From Paenibacillus mucilaginosus 3016 (GTDB lineage: Bacteria > Bacillota > Bacilli > Paenibacillales > NBRC-103111), in NCBI RefSeq assembly GCF_000250655.1, contig NC_016935.1:6590001-6654000 (forward strand): a DNA stretch of 64,000 nucleotides. The letters are read 5' to 3'. Numbering within the stretch: position 1 is the stretch's first letter; each line of letters starts with the position of its first letter. The notes beneath the pieces were generated by a model. It had not been told where the DNA came from. It did no database searches and was given only the letters and a program-made list of their open reading frames with translations. A program made the translations under genes and the position numbers. Shown one piece after another: positions 37,172-45,942 of this stretch.

Positions 37172-37190
37172 TGCTTGCAAAGCGATAAAT

Positions 37191-37232
37191 AAACGCGTAC
37201 CGTTCTTAGAACGGTGCGCGTTTATTCTTTTT
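37191..37232 (+). terminator. Terminator of rpsT
   Basis: AAACGCG-T-ACCGTTC pairs with GAACGGT-GCGCGTTT across 37191-37223 and is followed by ATTCTTTTT. Confidence 0.88.
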
Positions 37233-37269
37233 ACAGGCAGGCGCAGTGAGATCAGCTTTCCATCACACA

Positions 37270-37309
37270 AAAAAGATCCTCCCTTCGGGTTTCCGGGGAG
37301 GATCTTTTT
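37270..37309 (-). terminator. Terminator of holA (bidirectional)
   Basis: AAGATCCTCCC pairs with GGGGAGGATCTT around TTCGGGTTTCC; A-runs lie on the left and T-runs on the right, so both strands can use it. Confidence 0.88.
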
Positions 37310-37362
37310 GCTTGTTCTTCTATTATACTCTCGCCTGCCAGGCAACCTTCAAGCCTGCACCT

Positions 37363-38382
37363 TCAGGAAGCCAGCCTGAGCAGGAACAGCTCGAGACCGA
37401 GCACTTTGTCGATCCGGCCGCTCTTCATCTGAAAGTCAAGGTCCGCCAGCTGCTGCAGGATCGACCCGAGCCGCTTGAGGTCGAACCGGTTCGCCTGCCC
37501 CGCCGCAATCTTGACGCCATAGGGATGAAGGCCGATCTGGCTTGCGATCTGCTGCTGCGAATACCCCTGGCTCATCAGGTCCTTGACCTGGAACATGATC
37601 CGGAACTGCCGGGCCACCAGCATGACGATCTTGATCGGCTCTTCTTTACGCCGCAGGAGCTCGCTGAGCATGGTGAACGCCGGATCCATCTGCATCTGAA
37701 CGATATGCTCGATGAGCTGGAAGATGTTCTGCTCCGTCGTGCGGCTGACCAGCTGCTCGAGATCATCCGCCGTCAGCGTCCCGCCCTGGCCTGCGAAGAG
37801 CGCACACTTCTCCACTTCCTTCGTCAGCGCCTGCAGGCTTGTACCCGTATAGAGAATGAGCCGGTCCACAACGCCCGGCGCGAACTCGAACCCGCGGCGC
37901 TTTGCTTCCTGCGTCACCCACTGGGTCAGCTCATCGGCGGAGAGCATCGTGCAGGGCACAAGCACATCCGCCTCTTTCAGCGACTTGACAATTTTCTTGC
38001 GCTCATCGAGCTTCTCCGCGTCCACCGTGAAGATCAGCACCGAATAATCGACCGGAGACTTCATGTATTCGGACAGCTTCTCCAGCCGGTGCTCGACTTT
38101 GTTGCTCTCCTTGGCTCCTGTCAGGAACAGGGCGTTCGACGCCACAACGAGCTTGCGCGGCACCATGAACGGAAGCGTCTCCGCCTCCTCGATAACCGAC
38201 TCCACCGGCGTCTCCGCCAGATCGTATCTCGTCACGGCGAAGGCCCTGTGTTCGGGCTCCACCAGCTTGTCCGTCAGCCGGGAGATCAGCTCCTGAATCA
38301 GGTAGGTCTCGCCCCCGTAGCACACATAGATCGGTGCAATCTCTCCCCGGCCGATCCGCTTTACTGCCGTTTTATAATCCAT
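37363..38382 (-). CDS. holA: DNA polymerase III subunit delta
   Basis: Clamp-loader delta subunit that opens the sliding clamp. 339 residues beginning MDYKTAVKRIGRGEIAPIYVCYGGETYLIQELI, with the AAA+-like fold lacking a Walker A motif, as in the family. EEAETLPFMVPRKLVVASNALFL and SLQALTKEVEKCALFAG are typical blocks. It lies between the comE genes and rpsT as in Bacillus, but six extra genes (nir, EamA, sigma) intervene here. Confidence 0.97.
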   Translation of the reverse strand: MDYKTAVKRIGRGEIAPIYVCYGGETYLIQELISRLTDKLVEPEHRAFAVTRYDLAETPVESVIEEAETLPFMVPRKLVVASNALFLTGAKESNKVEHRLEKLSEYMKSPVDYSVLIFTVDAEKLDERKKIVKSLKEADVLVPCTMLSADELTQWVTQEAKRRGFEFAPGVVDRLILYTGTSLQALTKEVEKCALFAGQGGTLTADDLEQLVSRTTEQNIFQLIEHIVQMQMDPAFTMLSELLRRKEEPIKIVMLVARQFRIMFQVKDLMSQGYSQQQIASQIGLHPYGVKIAAGQANRFDLKRLGSILQQLADLDFQMKSGRIDKVLGLELFLLRLAS

Positions 38383-38432
38383 CCTGCGCGATGCACCCCG
38401 TTCTTCTTCTATGCTCCCATGATAACAACAAC

Positions 38433-38477
38433 AAAGGGATTACGTCAAAACCCCGGAGGGTTTGACCTAATCCCTTT
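38433..38477 (-). terminator. Long hairpin upstream of holA
   Basis: AAAGGGATTA (38433-38442) pairs with TAATCCCTTT (38468-38477), with GTCAAA/TTTGAC nested inside. TTTGTTGTTG follows on the minus strand. A second weaker hairpin (CACCCCG/CGGGGTG, about 38500-38531) lies beside it. Together these close transcription from the sigma/anti-sigma operon. No gene was seen in the 38383-38635 gap. Confidence 0.75.
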
Positions 38478-38635
38478 GCCCGAAACCCATCTATATAAAC
38501 ACCCCGTTCCGGGCTCTAGAAACCCGGGGTGAGGTGGTCATACGACGTGGATCGATGAATTCTGTATAGTTCAGTATACGCCGCGAGGGCCGAAAGTGTG
38601 CATGATTTGCATCCGATCCGTCAGACGATGCCGGA

Positions 38636-39997
38636 CTACGGCGTTTTCTTCGCTTCGGCTTCGGTGCCCGCCTTGGCATCCACGATAAAGCAGCGGATCT
38701 GGCCGCCGGTCTCCATCTCGACGTGGTAGGTCAGCTTGCCGTCCGACCACTTCTTGAGGTCGATCCGGTCGGCGTCCGACCAGTCCATGCTCGTGAAGAC
38801 CAGCTTGCCGTCCTTATCCTTAATCTGTACCTTGCCGTCTGCCACGACGGCCGTATAAGCTCCGCCTTCGGCGGCCAGCTCATGAACCGGCACTGCGGAA
38901 CGAATGCTGCTGCCGCCCATAAGGGAAGTGCTCTCCCCCGTTCCACCCGGCGCTTCCGGCGGGGACTTGGCATCGGGTGCCGTCAGCGACTGCGCACTGC
39001 CTTCACTGCCGCCCTCGGCCGCGCGGAACGTATCTGCCGCTTCGCCGGAAGGCTCACCGGCAGACTCCTGCTCCCCGCTGCCTGCCGCGGCGCCTTCAGG
39101 CGCTGCCGGCTCGCTAGACGCCGGTTCCTTGGCTGCACCCGCCGGCGGCACGACTTCAGCTTGCTGGCCGGTGCCGGTCTCTTCCGTCTTCGGCGGCAGA
39201 GCCGGCTGGTTCTTTGACGCCGCCCTCTGCGACGGCTGCTCCTGCTTGGGGGCCGGAGCTTCCTTAGCCTCGGTACCCGCAGGCTGCTTCGTGGTCGAGC
39301 CTGCCGGAGGCGCCGGTTGTTCGCCCTCCGGTGCCGTGCTGCCGGTGTTCGTATTCGCGCCGTCGGCCGGCTTCACCTCATCCGTCACAGCCGGCGGATT
39401 CAAGGCATCCGCCTTGGGCGGTTCCCCGCCGCCGTTCTGGCCGGCACCGCCGCCTGCCGCATTCTGCTCCGCCGCCCCAGCGGCCGCCGGTGCCGGAGAG
39501 GCACTCTCTTGAGCGCTGCTGCCAGTAAACCCGCTAAGAAGTTGATCGGCATCTTGTCCCGGCTGTCCCTGGCCGAACAGGAAGAATCCCAGCACCAGCC
39601 CCGCGGCCACTACGCCGCCAAAGACCGGGAACGAAACCCATTCCCGCACGTTCTTGCGCCAGCTCCCCCGCTCCGGCCGCGGAGCCAGCCGCGGCTCCGC
39701 GGCTGCCGGAGGCGCGGACGGCGCCTTCTCCATGCCGGCCGCCAGTCCCTTCTCCGCAGTATCCATCCCCTGCGCTTCCAGCTCTTCCAGCTTTGGCAGA
39801 ATGGCGTCGACCAGGGAGAACGGAGGCAGCACCTTCGGCAGGCTTTCGAGCTCCTGAGAAACGTTCACAAGACGCTCGAACAGCTCCGTGCAGTCCGGAC
39901 AGGCTTCCAGATGCACCAGCATCCGGCGGTATTCCGTCTCGTCGAGATCCCTGTCTAGGTACCTCTGCATCAGTTCGATCACCTCTTGACACATCAT
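38636..39997 (-). CDS. Membrane anti-sigma factor with zinc-binding domain and long outer stalk
   Basis: 453 residues. The cytoplasmic N-terminus carries the zf-HC2 motif H29-x3-C33-x2-C36 (LVHLEACPDC), as in anti-ECF factors of the RsiW/RsrA type. One membrane helix follows (VFGGVVAAGLVLGFFLFGQ, 125-143). The outer part of about 210 residues (150-360) is very rich in Pro, Ala, Glu, Gly, Ser, Thr and Gln, like a wall-spanning stalk. A small terminal beta domain ends it (GAYTAVVADGKVQIKDKDGKLVF, then GGQIRCFIVDAKAG). It follows the ECF sigma gene by 82 bp. The target sigma is inferred from this pairing. Confidence 0.85.
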   Translation of the reverse strand: MMCQEVIELMQRYLDRDLDETEYRRMLVHLEACPDCTELFERLVNVSQELESLPKVLPPFSLVDAILPKLEELEAQGMDTAEKGLAAGMEKAPSAPPAAAEPRLAPRPERGSWRKNVREWVSFPVFGGVVAAGLVLGFFLFGQGQPGQDADQLLSGFTGSSAQESASPAPAAAGAAEQNAAGGGAGQNGGGEPPKADALNPPAVTDEVKPADGANTNTGSTAPEGEQPAPPAGSTTKQPAGTEAKEAPAPKQEQPSQRAASKNQPALPPKTEETGTGQQAEVVPPAGAAKEPASSEPAAPEGAAAGSGEQESAGEPSGEAADTFRAAEGGSEGSAQSLTAPDAKSPPEAPGGTGESTSLMGGSSIRSAVPVHELAAEGGAYTAVVADGKVQIKDKDGKLVFTSMDWSDADRIDLKKWSDGKLTYHVEMETGGQIRCFIVDAKAGTEAEAKKTP

Positions 39998-40079
39998 CCC
40001 CGTACACTACCTTTCTGCGTTGTGGCTGTATCCCTTGATCTCATGTTTGATTCCAATACTCTCTCTCTGCTCATGATCA

Positions 40080-40637
40080 TTACCCCCGAACCGCGTCCCG
40101 GCTCGGCTTCTTGTACTCTCCGAGGATCGTCTGGAGCTGCTGCCTGGCCCGGAACAAATACGACTTCACCGTATTGATCGGCAGGTCCAGCGACTCCGCA
40201 ATTTCATTATAAGAGAAGTCCTGCAGATACCTCAGCACGACGACGGAGCGGTGATGCTCCGGCAGCTTGTCGATCGCCTCCCGGATATCCTGGGCGACGT
40301 AAGCGGACAGCACCTCATCTTCCACGCTCTTGTGGTCGGTAAAGGTGAGGTCATGCTGTTCGATGGACACCGTCGGCTTCGCTCTGCGGAACTTGTCGAT
40401 ACACAGATTCGTCACAATGCGCTGCACCCAGGTTTTGAACTGGGCTTTCTCTTCATAAGACCCGATCTTCGTATAAATCCGGATTAACGCTTCCTGTGCC
40501 GCATCCATCGCATCCTGTTCATTCCCAAGAATGTAATAGGCTGTGCGGTACACATGGGTTTCTATTTCACGCAGTAGGGTAATTAGAGCGTCGCGATCGC
40601 CCGACTGGGCAGCCTTGATTAATTCAGGCGCTACCAC
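40080..40637 (-). CDS. ECF-type RNA polymerase sigma factor
   Basis: 185-residue group 4 sigma factor. Region 2 is RTAYYILGNEQDAMDAAQEALIRIY, then FKTWVQRIVTNLCIDKFRR. Region 4 is LPEHHRSVVVLRYLQDFSYNEIAESLDLP followed by INTVKSYLFRARQQL. The start is GTG at 40635-40637, six bases after AGAGGGGG; an upstream in-frame ATG has no such site. Gene order (sigma, then membrane HC2 anti-sigma) and an ECF-type promoter 150 bp upstream indicate an autoregulated envelope-stress or signal-response operon. It resembles SigW-class factors but lacks the usual sigW neighbours. Confidence 0.93.
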   Translation of the reverse strand: MVAPELIKAAQSGDRDALITLLREIETHVYRTAYYILGNEQDAMDAAQEALIRIYTKIGSYEEKAQFKTWVQRIVTNLCIDKFRRAKPTVSIEQHDLTFTDHKSVEDEVLSAYVAQDIREAIDKLPEHHRSVVVLRYLQDFSYNEIAESLDLPINTVKSYLFRARQQLQTILGEYKKPSRDAVRG

Positions 40638-40785
40638 TGGGATCCCCCTCTCTTGCAACCTTATAAACGTGCGGGGCCGCAAAAATGTTGCAGCTCTCTT
40701 CCGATAACTCTACCAGCATATCAAATTCCTTTATGTACGGATAGGGTGACCCGCCCGTCCCCTTCAGCCAAATTTTGTCACCTAT

Positions 40786-40813
40786 TATACGTGCAGACGC
40801 CTGTTTTGTTTCG
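40786..40813 (-). promoter_or_regulatory. ECF (sigma-W-like) promoter of the sigma operon
   Basis: -35 CGAAAC (40808-40813), 16-bp spacer, -10 CGTATA (40786-40791). This matches the Bacillus ECF pattern TGAAAC-N16-CGTA except for the first base. It lies 12 bp after the EamA terminator and gives a leader of about 140 nt before the GTG start. A TATAAT on the same -10 could also serve sigma-A, but its -35 position is poor. Confidence 0.7.
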
Positions 40814-40824
40814 GTGCCGTTACA

Positions 40825-40877
40825 CAAAAAAGCGGACCGTCCGTCCGCCTCCGAGAGGAAGCTTACGCAAGGTCCGC
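40825..40877 (-). terminator. Terminator of the EamA gene
   Basis: GCGGACC (40832-40838) pairs with GGTCCGC (40871-40877), with GTCCGCCTCCGAGAGGAAGC-type inner pairing. Seven A at 40825-40831 form the U-tract. Confidence 0.85.
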
Positions 40878-40965
40878 CGTGTACTCTATACCGTCCGATA
40901 AGCATGAAGCAGCAAAAATCAAACTCCTGCCGCTGGGAGCGGCTCACCGCCGCCCCCGATCGCAA

Positions 40966-41907
40966 TCAAACCTTCAGTTCTTCCGTACCCGCGGGTACGG
41001 CGGCTTCAGGCTCGCGGTTCTTCCCGCTTCCGCTTCGCTCCGAGAAGACGATGCCGGCCAGGATCAGCGCGATCCCGAGCCACTCCGTGATTCCCGTCCG
41101 CTCATGAAGCAGCAGGGAAGAGCACAGGATGACAACCGGCAGCTCTATCGCGCCAAGGATCGCTGTAAGACCCGTATCGAGGCGGGGCGCCCCCTTCGCA
41201 TATAAATAGGAAGGAAGAATCATCCCGAAGAGTCCGAGCAGGAACCCCCACATCAGCAGGCCGTTACCGAGTGCGCCGTTCCACAGGAACTGCGGAGGAT
41301 ACACGACCGACACCCCAAGGGAAGCCCCGGTCAGCATCCAGGCGCTTCTCCAGAGCGCAGGCACCTGAACGGCCACCTTGCCGCTGAAGTAGATGAAGAG
41401 CGTATAGCTCGCCGCGGCGGCCAGCCCGAGACCGATCCCCGAAGGAGATACGCGGTCCAGCAGCGAGCCGTCCAGCACACCGGAGGCCAGCGCTGTGCCC
41501 GCCAGTACGATAACGATCCCGGCCACACGGTAGCGTGTCGGTACCCGGCCCTGAAGCACCCAGTCCGCCACCAGCCCCATCCAGGTGAACTGGAACAAGA
41601 GTAGGACGGCGAAGGAAGCGTCCAGCGACTGCAGCGCATAATAGTAGAACACGCCAGTCAGTCCCGTGAAGACGCCGCTGCCGATCAGCTTCCACCGTAC
41701 ACGCGGTGCGATGGACGGGATCCCTCTGCCGCTGCCAAGCAGCACCAGCAGCCAGGTTACAGCGCAGCCGAGCAGCACTTGGCTGCCGGTCACCTCGCCC
41801 GGCGTGAACCCGTCGGCATACGCCAGCTTCACGAAGGTGGACAGCACGCCGTAAGAGGCGGCGCCCAGCAGCACGAGCAGACTTGCTCTCAAACGTGCAT
41901 TGAACAT
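40966..41907 (-). CDS. EamA/DMT-family transporter
   Basis: 313 residues with about ten hydrophobic helices in two similar halves (SLLVLLGAASYGVLSTFVKLAY and GIGLGLAAAASYTLFIYFSGK start the halves), the pattern of drug/metabolite transporters. A short charged C-terminal tail (SERSGSGKNREPEAAV) is cytoplasmic. Substrate unknown. It is a single-gene unit between nirC and the sigma operon. Confidence 0.9.
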   Translation of the reverse strand: MFNARLRASLLVLLGAASYGVLSTFVKLAYADGFTPGEVTGSQVLLGCAVTWLLVLLGSGRGIPSIAPRVRWKLIGSGVFTGLTGVFYYYALQSLDASFAVLLLFQFTWMGLVADWVLQGRVPTRYRVAGIVIVLAGTALASGVLDGSLLDRVSPSGIGLGLAAAASYTLFIYFSGKVAVQVPALWRSAWMLTGASLGVSVVYPPQFLWNGALGNGLLMWGFLLGLFGMILPSYLYAKGAPRLDTGLTAILGAIELPVVILCSSLLLHERTGITEWLGIALILAGIVFSERSGSGKNREPEAAVPAGTEELKV

Positions 41908-42048
41908 TCCTAATCACTCAACTTGTCTTGCAATCCCTCTCCCACCCGCAGCACCCCGGTACGCCGGGGCCTGCCAAGGATTGAATATATCAGAACCCCT
42001 GCGGTTATTCAAGGACAAATGTCCGTCCGCTCCCTTCCTGCCTATACG

Positions 42049-42091
42049 AAAAAAACTGCACCCGCCTAGCGGCGGTGTGCAGCGGGTGCAG
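42049..42091 (-). terminator. Terminator overlapping the 3' end of the FNT gene
   Basis: CTGCACCCGC (42056-42065) pairs perfectly with GCGGGTGCAG (42082-42091); seven A at 42049-42055 give the U-tract. The right arm lies inside the last codons of the transporter gene, whose stop is at 42066-42068. Confidence 0.92.
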
Positions 42092-42935
42092 CCAGGAGCT
42101 CCACCTTCCCCGGGACGGCGGAAGCCGCCGGCTCAGCTGCGGAACTCTTCTTTTTCTGGGAATGCGTGTAGTAAAGGAACAGCCCGGTGAAGATCAGACC
42201 CCCGGCAAAGTTGCCGAGCAGGACCGGCAGCTGGTTCCACAGCCACCATCCGCCGAGCGTCACATTCGCCCCATACATCATGCCCGCCGGAATTACGAAC
42301 ATGTTCACGACCGCGTGCTCGAATCCCTGGGCAAAAAACGTAAGAATCGGAAGCCACATCGCCAGAATCTTGCCTGACGTGGACTGGGCCGTCATCGCCA
42401 TGACCGCTCCCAGCGTGACCATCCAGTTGCAGAGCACCGCTTTGGCGAACACCGCGGCCAGCCCGTCGTAACCGAGGGCCGCATACCCGTTCGTCTTCGT
42501 CTCGGCCGTCTTGATGATCGTCTGGATCACATTCTGATCCTGGATATGTCCAAAATTCGTTACCGCCGCATAGAACAGGGCCGCGTACACGGCGGACCCC
42601 AGCAGATGCCCCAGGATCACCCAGAAGAAATTGGCGAGCATGGAGCGGACGGTCGCTTTCTTCTCCAACACCGCCAGCGGAATAAGCGCGAAGCTGCCGG
42701 TCACCAGCTCCAGGCCGAGCAGAATGATGATGACAAACCCGATGGGAAACACCAGCGCACCGATCAGCGGCAGCTTGGTCTGTGCTGCGGCCGTATAGGC
42801 CAGCGTGGTGGCGAAAGCGAGGATCGCGCCCCCGAGGAACCCCCTCAGCAGCGCATCCTTCACACCGAGTGCCGCCTTCGCCGCGCCGGATTGGACCATA
42901 GAGCCCACCACCTGGTCCGGTTTCACATAATCCAT
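42066..42935 (-). CDS. nirC: Formate/nitrite transporter (FNT family)
   Basis: 289-residue pentameric-type anion channel. It has the FNT features KDALLRGFLGGAILAFATTLAY, GLELVTGSFALIPLAV, NFFWVILGHLLGSAVYAALF, CNWMVTLGAVMA and AQGFEHAVVNMFVIPAGM. Six membrane helices are expected. It lies downstream of nirB and nirD, so nitrite (or nitrate-derived nitrite) is the likely cargo. It is 111 bp after nirD and closes the operon. Confidence 0.92.
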   Translation of the reverse strand: MDYVKPDQVVGSMVQSGAAKAALGVKDALLRGFLGGAILAFATTLAYTAAAQTKLPLIGALVFPIGFVIIILLGLELVTGSFALIPLAVLEKKATVRSMLANFFWVILGHLLGSAVYAALFYAAVTNFGHIQDQNVIQTIIKTAETKTNGYAALGYDGLAAVFAKAVLCNWMVTLGAVMAMTAQSTSGKILAMWLPILTFFAQGFEHAVVNMFVIPAGMMYGANVTLGGWWLWNQLPVLLGNFAGGLIFTGLFLYYTHSQKKKSSAAEPAASAVPGKVELLAAPAAHRR

Positions 42936-43046
42936 GGTCAGCCTCCTTCAGTACAAATGTCAGAAACCGCCCCGTGCCGGTGGTACGCGGCGGGGCGGAT
43001 CTGCTTGTGCTCTATGGGAGACACCGCCTCCCGGGCGGCATCCGGT

Positions 43047-43382
43047 TTAAGACGCCAGGGAGCTTCCCTGCTCCACGAGGAGGATGATATTGCCGGTTGC
43101 TTCTTCCACCTCTACGCTGTACGTCCGTACACAGCCTTCATCCGGCTCCTGTACCAGCCCGTCGTTGAGGTTGATTTTCCAGTCATGCAGCGGGCAGAAG
43201 ACGTGGTGGTCGCAGACAATGCCTTCGGAGAGCTTGCCGTTCTTGTGCGGGCAAAGATTCTCGATCGCCCGGAGCTTGCCGCCCGTCAATTTGAAGATGG
43301 CGATCTCCACACCGTCCACATGGACGATCCGCGATCTTCTTTCGGTTACCTCAGAGCTGTGTCCCACTACTACTCTTTTCAT
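43047..43382 (-). CDS. nirD: Nitrite reductase (NADH) small subunit
   Basis: 111-residue Rieske-type protein. It contains the complete cluster pattern C-x-H ... C-x2-H (NLCPHKNGKLSEG ... VFCPLHDWKINL), so a [2Fe-2S] centre is likely; Escherichia coli NirD lacks these ligands. It lies 15 bp after nirB and forms the assimilatory nitrite reductase with it. Confidence 0.95.
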   Translation of the reverse strand: MKRVVVGHSSEVTERRSRIVHVDGVEIAIFKLTGGKLRAIENLCPHKNGKLSEGIVCDHHVFCPLHDWKINLNDGLVQEPDEGCVRTYSVEVEEATGNIILLVEQGSSLAS

Positions 43383-43397
43383 CTATGTCGTCCTCCC

Positions 43398-45833
43398 TTA
43401 GTCCGCTACCGTCTCAAGCGCCGGGGCCTGAAGCTCTTCGAATGTCGCACGCAGTTCGTCTTTCTCGATGATTTCCTTCCACGGGTCGGTGGTCAGGCTG
43501 AGCGTCTTGTCGATGCGCTCGTTGAGGGCTTTGCGCTCTTCCTCGCTCGCCAGCGCTTCCTTGATCGACTCCAGGCCTACGCGGCTGACCCATTCGCTCG
43601 TCCGTTCGTTCCACTTGGCCGCTTCACGGTAGTACTGCAGGAACGCCCCCGCCCACTCCTGCACTTCCTCTTCCGTCTTCACCTTGCAAAGGAGCTCCGA
43701 AGCGCGCACCTTCACGCCGCCGTTGCCGCCCACATACAGCTCCCAGCCGCCGTCGATCGCAATCACGCCGAAGTCCTTGATGGTCGATTCCGCGCAGTTC
43801 CGCGGGCAGCCCGATACGGCAAGCTTCACCTTCGCCGGCGTGTTCAGCCGCTCGAAGCGCTTCTCGAGGTCGATCCCCATCTGGATCGAATCCTGGGTGC
43901 CGAAGCGGCAGAACGTCGAGCCTACGCAGGTCTTGACCGTACGCAGCGCCTTGCCGTACGCATAACCGGACGGCATGTCGAGCTCCGCCCACATCTTCGG
44001 CAGGTCTTCCTTCTTCACACCGAGCAGGTCCAGACGCTGGCCGCCCGTGAACTTCACCATCGGCACATCGAACTTCTCCGCAACTTCCGCAATGCGCTTC
44101 AGCTCAGCCGGAGAAGTTACGCCGCCATAGATCCGCGGAACGACGGAGTACGTGCCGTCCTTCTGGATGTTGGCATGGTTACGCTCGTTGACGAAGCGGG
44201 ACTCGCGCTCTTCTTCGTGCTCTTCCGGCCAAGCCATGCCGAGGTAGTAGTTGAGCGCCGGACGGCACTTCGAGCAGCCTTCCTCCGTCTTCCACTCGAG
44301 CACGTTCATGACTTCCTTGGAGGAAGTGAGGCGCATGCTGCGGATCGCTTCCACGACTTCGTCGCGGGAGTGCTCCGTACAGCCGCAGATCCCTTCCTTC
44401 ACCGTCTGCACGCCATCCGCCCCGAGAGCCAGCGCCAGCAGGTCGGCCACCAGCGGCTTACAGCCTCCACAGGATCCGGATGCCTTCGTGCACGCCTTGA
44501 TTTCGTTGACGCTCGTACAGCCCTTCTCGCTGATCGCATTCAGAATGGTGCCCTTCGATACCCCGTTACAGCCGCAGACAATCTCGCTGTCCGCCATCGA
44601 AGCGACATAGTCCACTCCCGACTTCGCTCCACCGCCGGAGCCTTCGCCGAGCAGGATCTGCTTTTCCTTGCCGGTCACGTCTTCGCCTTCGCGGATCATC
44701 TTGAAGAGGCGGGAACCGTCGCTCGTGTCACCGAAGAGCACCGCACCGATCACTTTGCCGTCTTTGATGACGACTTTCTTGTAGACGCCCTCAAAGTCAT
44801 CCTGCACCCGGACCGAAGCCGTGTCTTCCGCATCCGTGAACTGTCCTGCGGAGAAGACGTCGACGCCCGATACCTTGAGCTTCGTCGATACCACGGAACC
44901 CTGGTAGCCTGCGGAAGGCACACCAGCCAGACGCTTCGCCAGTTCATTGCCCTGCTCATACAGCGGCGCCACCAGACCGTACGCGATGCCGCGGTGTTCG
45001 GCACACTCGCCGACGGAGTACACGTGCGGGATGCTCGTCTCGAGGTAGTCGTTCACCACGATGCCGCGGTTCACTTCGAGACCGCTGTCCTTGGCCAGCT
45101 GGACATTCGGCTTGATGCCTACCGCCATGACCACCAGATCGGCATCGACGACGGAGCCGTCTTTGAACTTGACGCCCGTAACGCGCTTCTTGCCGAGAAT
45201 CGAGTCCGTGTTCTTCTCGAGCAGGAAGTTCATGCCCTGCTTCTCCAGCTCTTTGCGGAGCATTTGCGAAGCGGTTTGGTCGAGCTGGCGCTCCATCAGG
45301 TCCTTGAAAATGTGGACAACCGACACATCCATGTTCAGGTTGAGCAGGCCGCGGGCCGCTTCAAGACCGAGCAGACCGCCGCCGATGACGATCGCTTTCT
45401 TATAATTCTTGGCCGTTTCGATCATCGTGTTGCAGTCATTGATATCCCGGAACGCGATTACGCCTTCCTTGTCCGCGCCAGGGAGGGGAAGCATGAACGG
45501 AAGCGAGCCTGTCGCGATGATCAGGTCATCGTACTCGGCGGTGATGCCCGAAGCCGTCGATACCGACTTGCGCTCCGTATCGATCTTGGTTACCGTATGG
45601 CCGGCGTGCAGCGTAACGCCGTTCTCCTTGTACCAGTTCCAGTCATTGATAACGATGTCATCAATCTTCGCATCGCCTGCAAGCACCGAGCTCAGCAGGA
45701 TCCGATTGTAGTTGGGATGAGGCTCGCTGCCGAACACCGTGACTTCGTATTGGTTAGGCGCCAGCTTGAGCAGCTGTTCTACGGCCCATACGCCTGCCAT
45801 CCCGTTGCCGATGAGTACTAATTTCTTCTTCAT
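43398..45833 (-). CDS. nirB: Nitrite reductase (NADH) large subunit
   Basis: 811-residue enzyme reducing nitrite to ammonia with NAD(P)H. The N-terminal FAD site (KKLVLIGNGMAGVWAVEQLL) and NAD site (AIVIGGGLLGLEAARGL) precede a BFD-like [2Fe-2S] domain (VCGCNGVSKGTIL, then CTKASGSCGGCKPL). A second such Cys domain with ICGCTEHSRDEVV and CSKCRPALNYYLG comes next, then the siroheme/4Fe-4S domain with CVGSTFCRFG and SGCPRNCAES. The start at 45833 follows GGAGG by five bases. A GlnR/TnrA-type box lies about 95 bp upstream. Confidence 0.98.
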   Translation of the reverse strand: MKKKLVLIGNGMAGVWAVEQLLKLAPNQYEVTVFGSEPHPNYNRILLSSVLAGDAKIDDIVINDWNWYKENGVTLHAGHTVTKIDTERKSVSTASGITAEYDDLIIATGSLPFMLPLPGADKEGVIAFRDINDCNTMIETAKNYKKAIVIGGGLLGLEAARGLLNLNMDVSVVHIFKDLMERQLDQTASQMLRKELEKQGMNFLLEKNTDSILGKKRVTGVKFKDGSVVDADLVVMAVGIKPNVQLAKDSGLEVNRGIVVNDYLETSIPHVYSVGECAEHRGIAYGLVAPLYEQGNELAKRLAGVPSAGYQGSVVSTKLKVSGVDVFSAGQFTDAEDTASVRVQDDFEGVYKKVVIKDGKVIGAVLFGDTSDGSRLFKMIREGEDVTGKEKQILLGEGSGGGAKSGVDYVASMADSEIVCGCNGVSKGTILNAISEKGCTSVNEIKACTKASGSCGGCKPLVADLLALALGADGVQTVKEGICGCTEHSRDEVVEAIRSMRLTSSKEVMNVLEWKTEEGCSKCRPALNYYLGMAWPEEHEEERESRFVNERNHANIQKDGTYSVVPRIYGGVTSPAELKRIAEVAEKFDVPMVKFTGGQRLDLLGVKKEDLPKMWAELDMPSGYAYGKALRTVKTCVGSTFCRFGTQDSIQMGIDLEKRFERLNTPAKVKLAVSGCPRNCAESTIKDFGVIAIDGGWELYVGGNGGVKVRASELLCKVKTEEEVQEWAGAFLQYYREAAKWNERTSEWVSRVGLESIKEALASEEERKALNERIDKTLSLTTDPWKEIIEKDELRATFEELQAPALETVAD

Positions 45834-45862
45834 ACCTTCCTCCACACTCCCTAGCGTTAGTT

Positions 45863-45868
45863 ATTATA
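45863..45868 (-). promoter_or_regulatory. -10 box of the nirB operon
   Basis: TATAAT on the minus strand, 30 bp before the nirB start. At 17-bp spacing the -35 position reads GAAGGA, which is poor, so an activator probably helps this promoter. Confidence 0.55.
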
Positions 45869-45925
45869 ACATTACATCAGATGATTCCTTCATAACCGCT
45901 ATATCTTTGACCCCAGCCTAATACG

Positions 45926-45942
45926 TGTTAGGTTACATCACA
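45926..45942 (-). promoter_or_regulatory. GlnR/TnrA-type box upstream of nirB
   Basis: TGTGATGTAACCTAACA on the minus strand matches the consensus TGTNA-N7-TNACA exactly. An overlapping palindrome CCTAA-TACGTG-TTAGG lies at 45918-45933. Nitrogen-source control of nirBD by TnrA/GlnR-type regulators is known in Bacilli. Confidence 0.65.

Noticed and set aside
40624..40965. 113-residue frame upstream of the ECF sigma gene
   Set aside because: It runs through the EamA terminator and the ECF promoter and overlaps the sigma start; the DNA is better explained as leader and control region.
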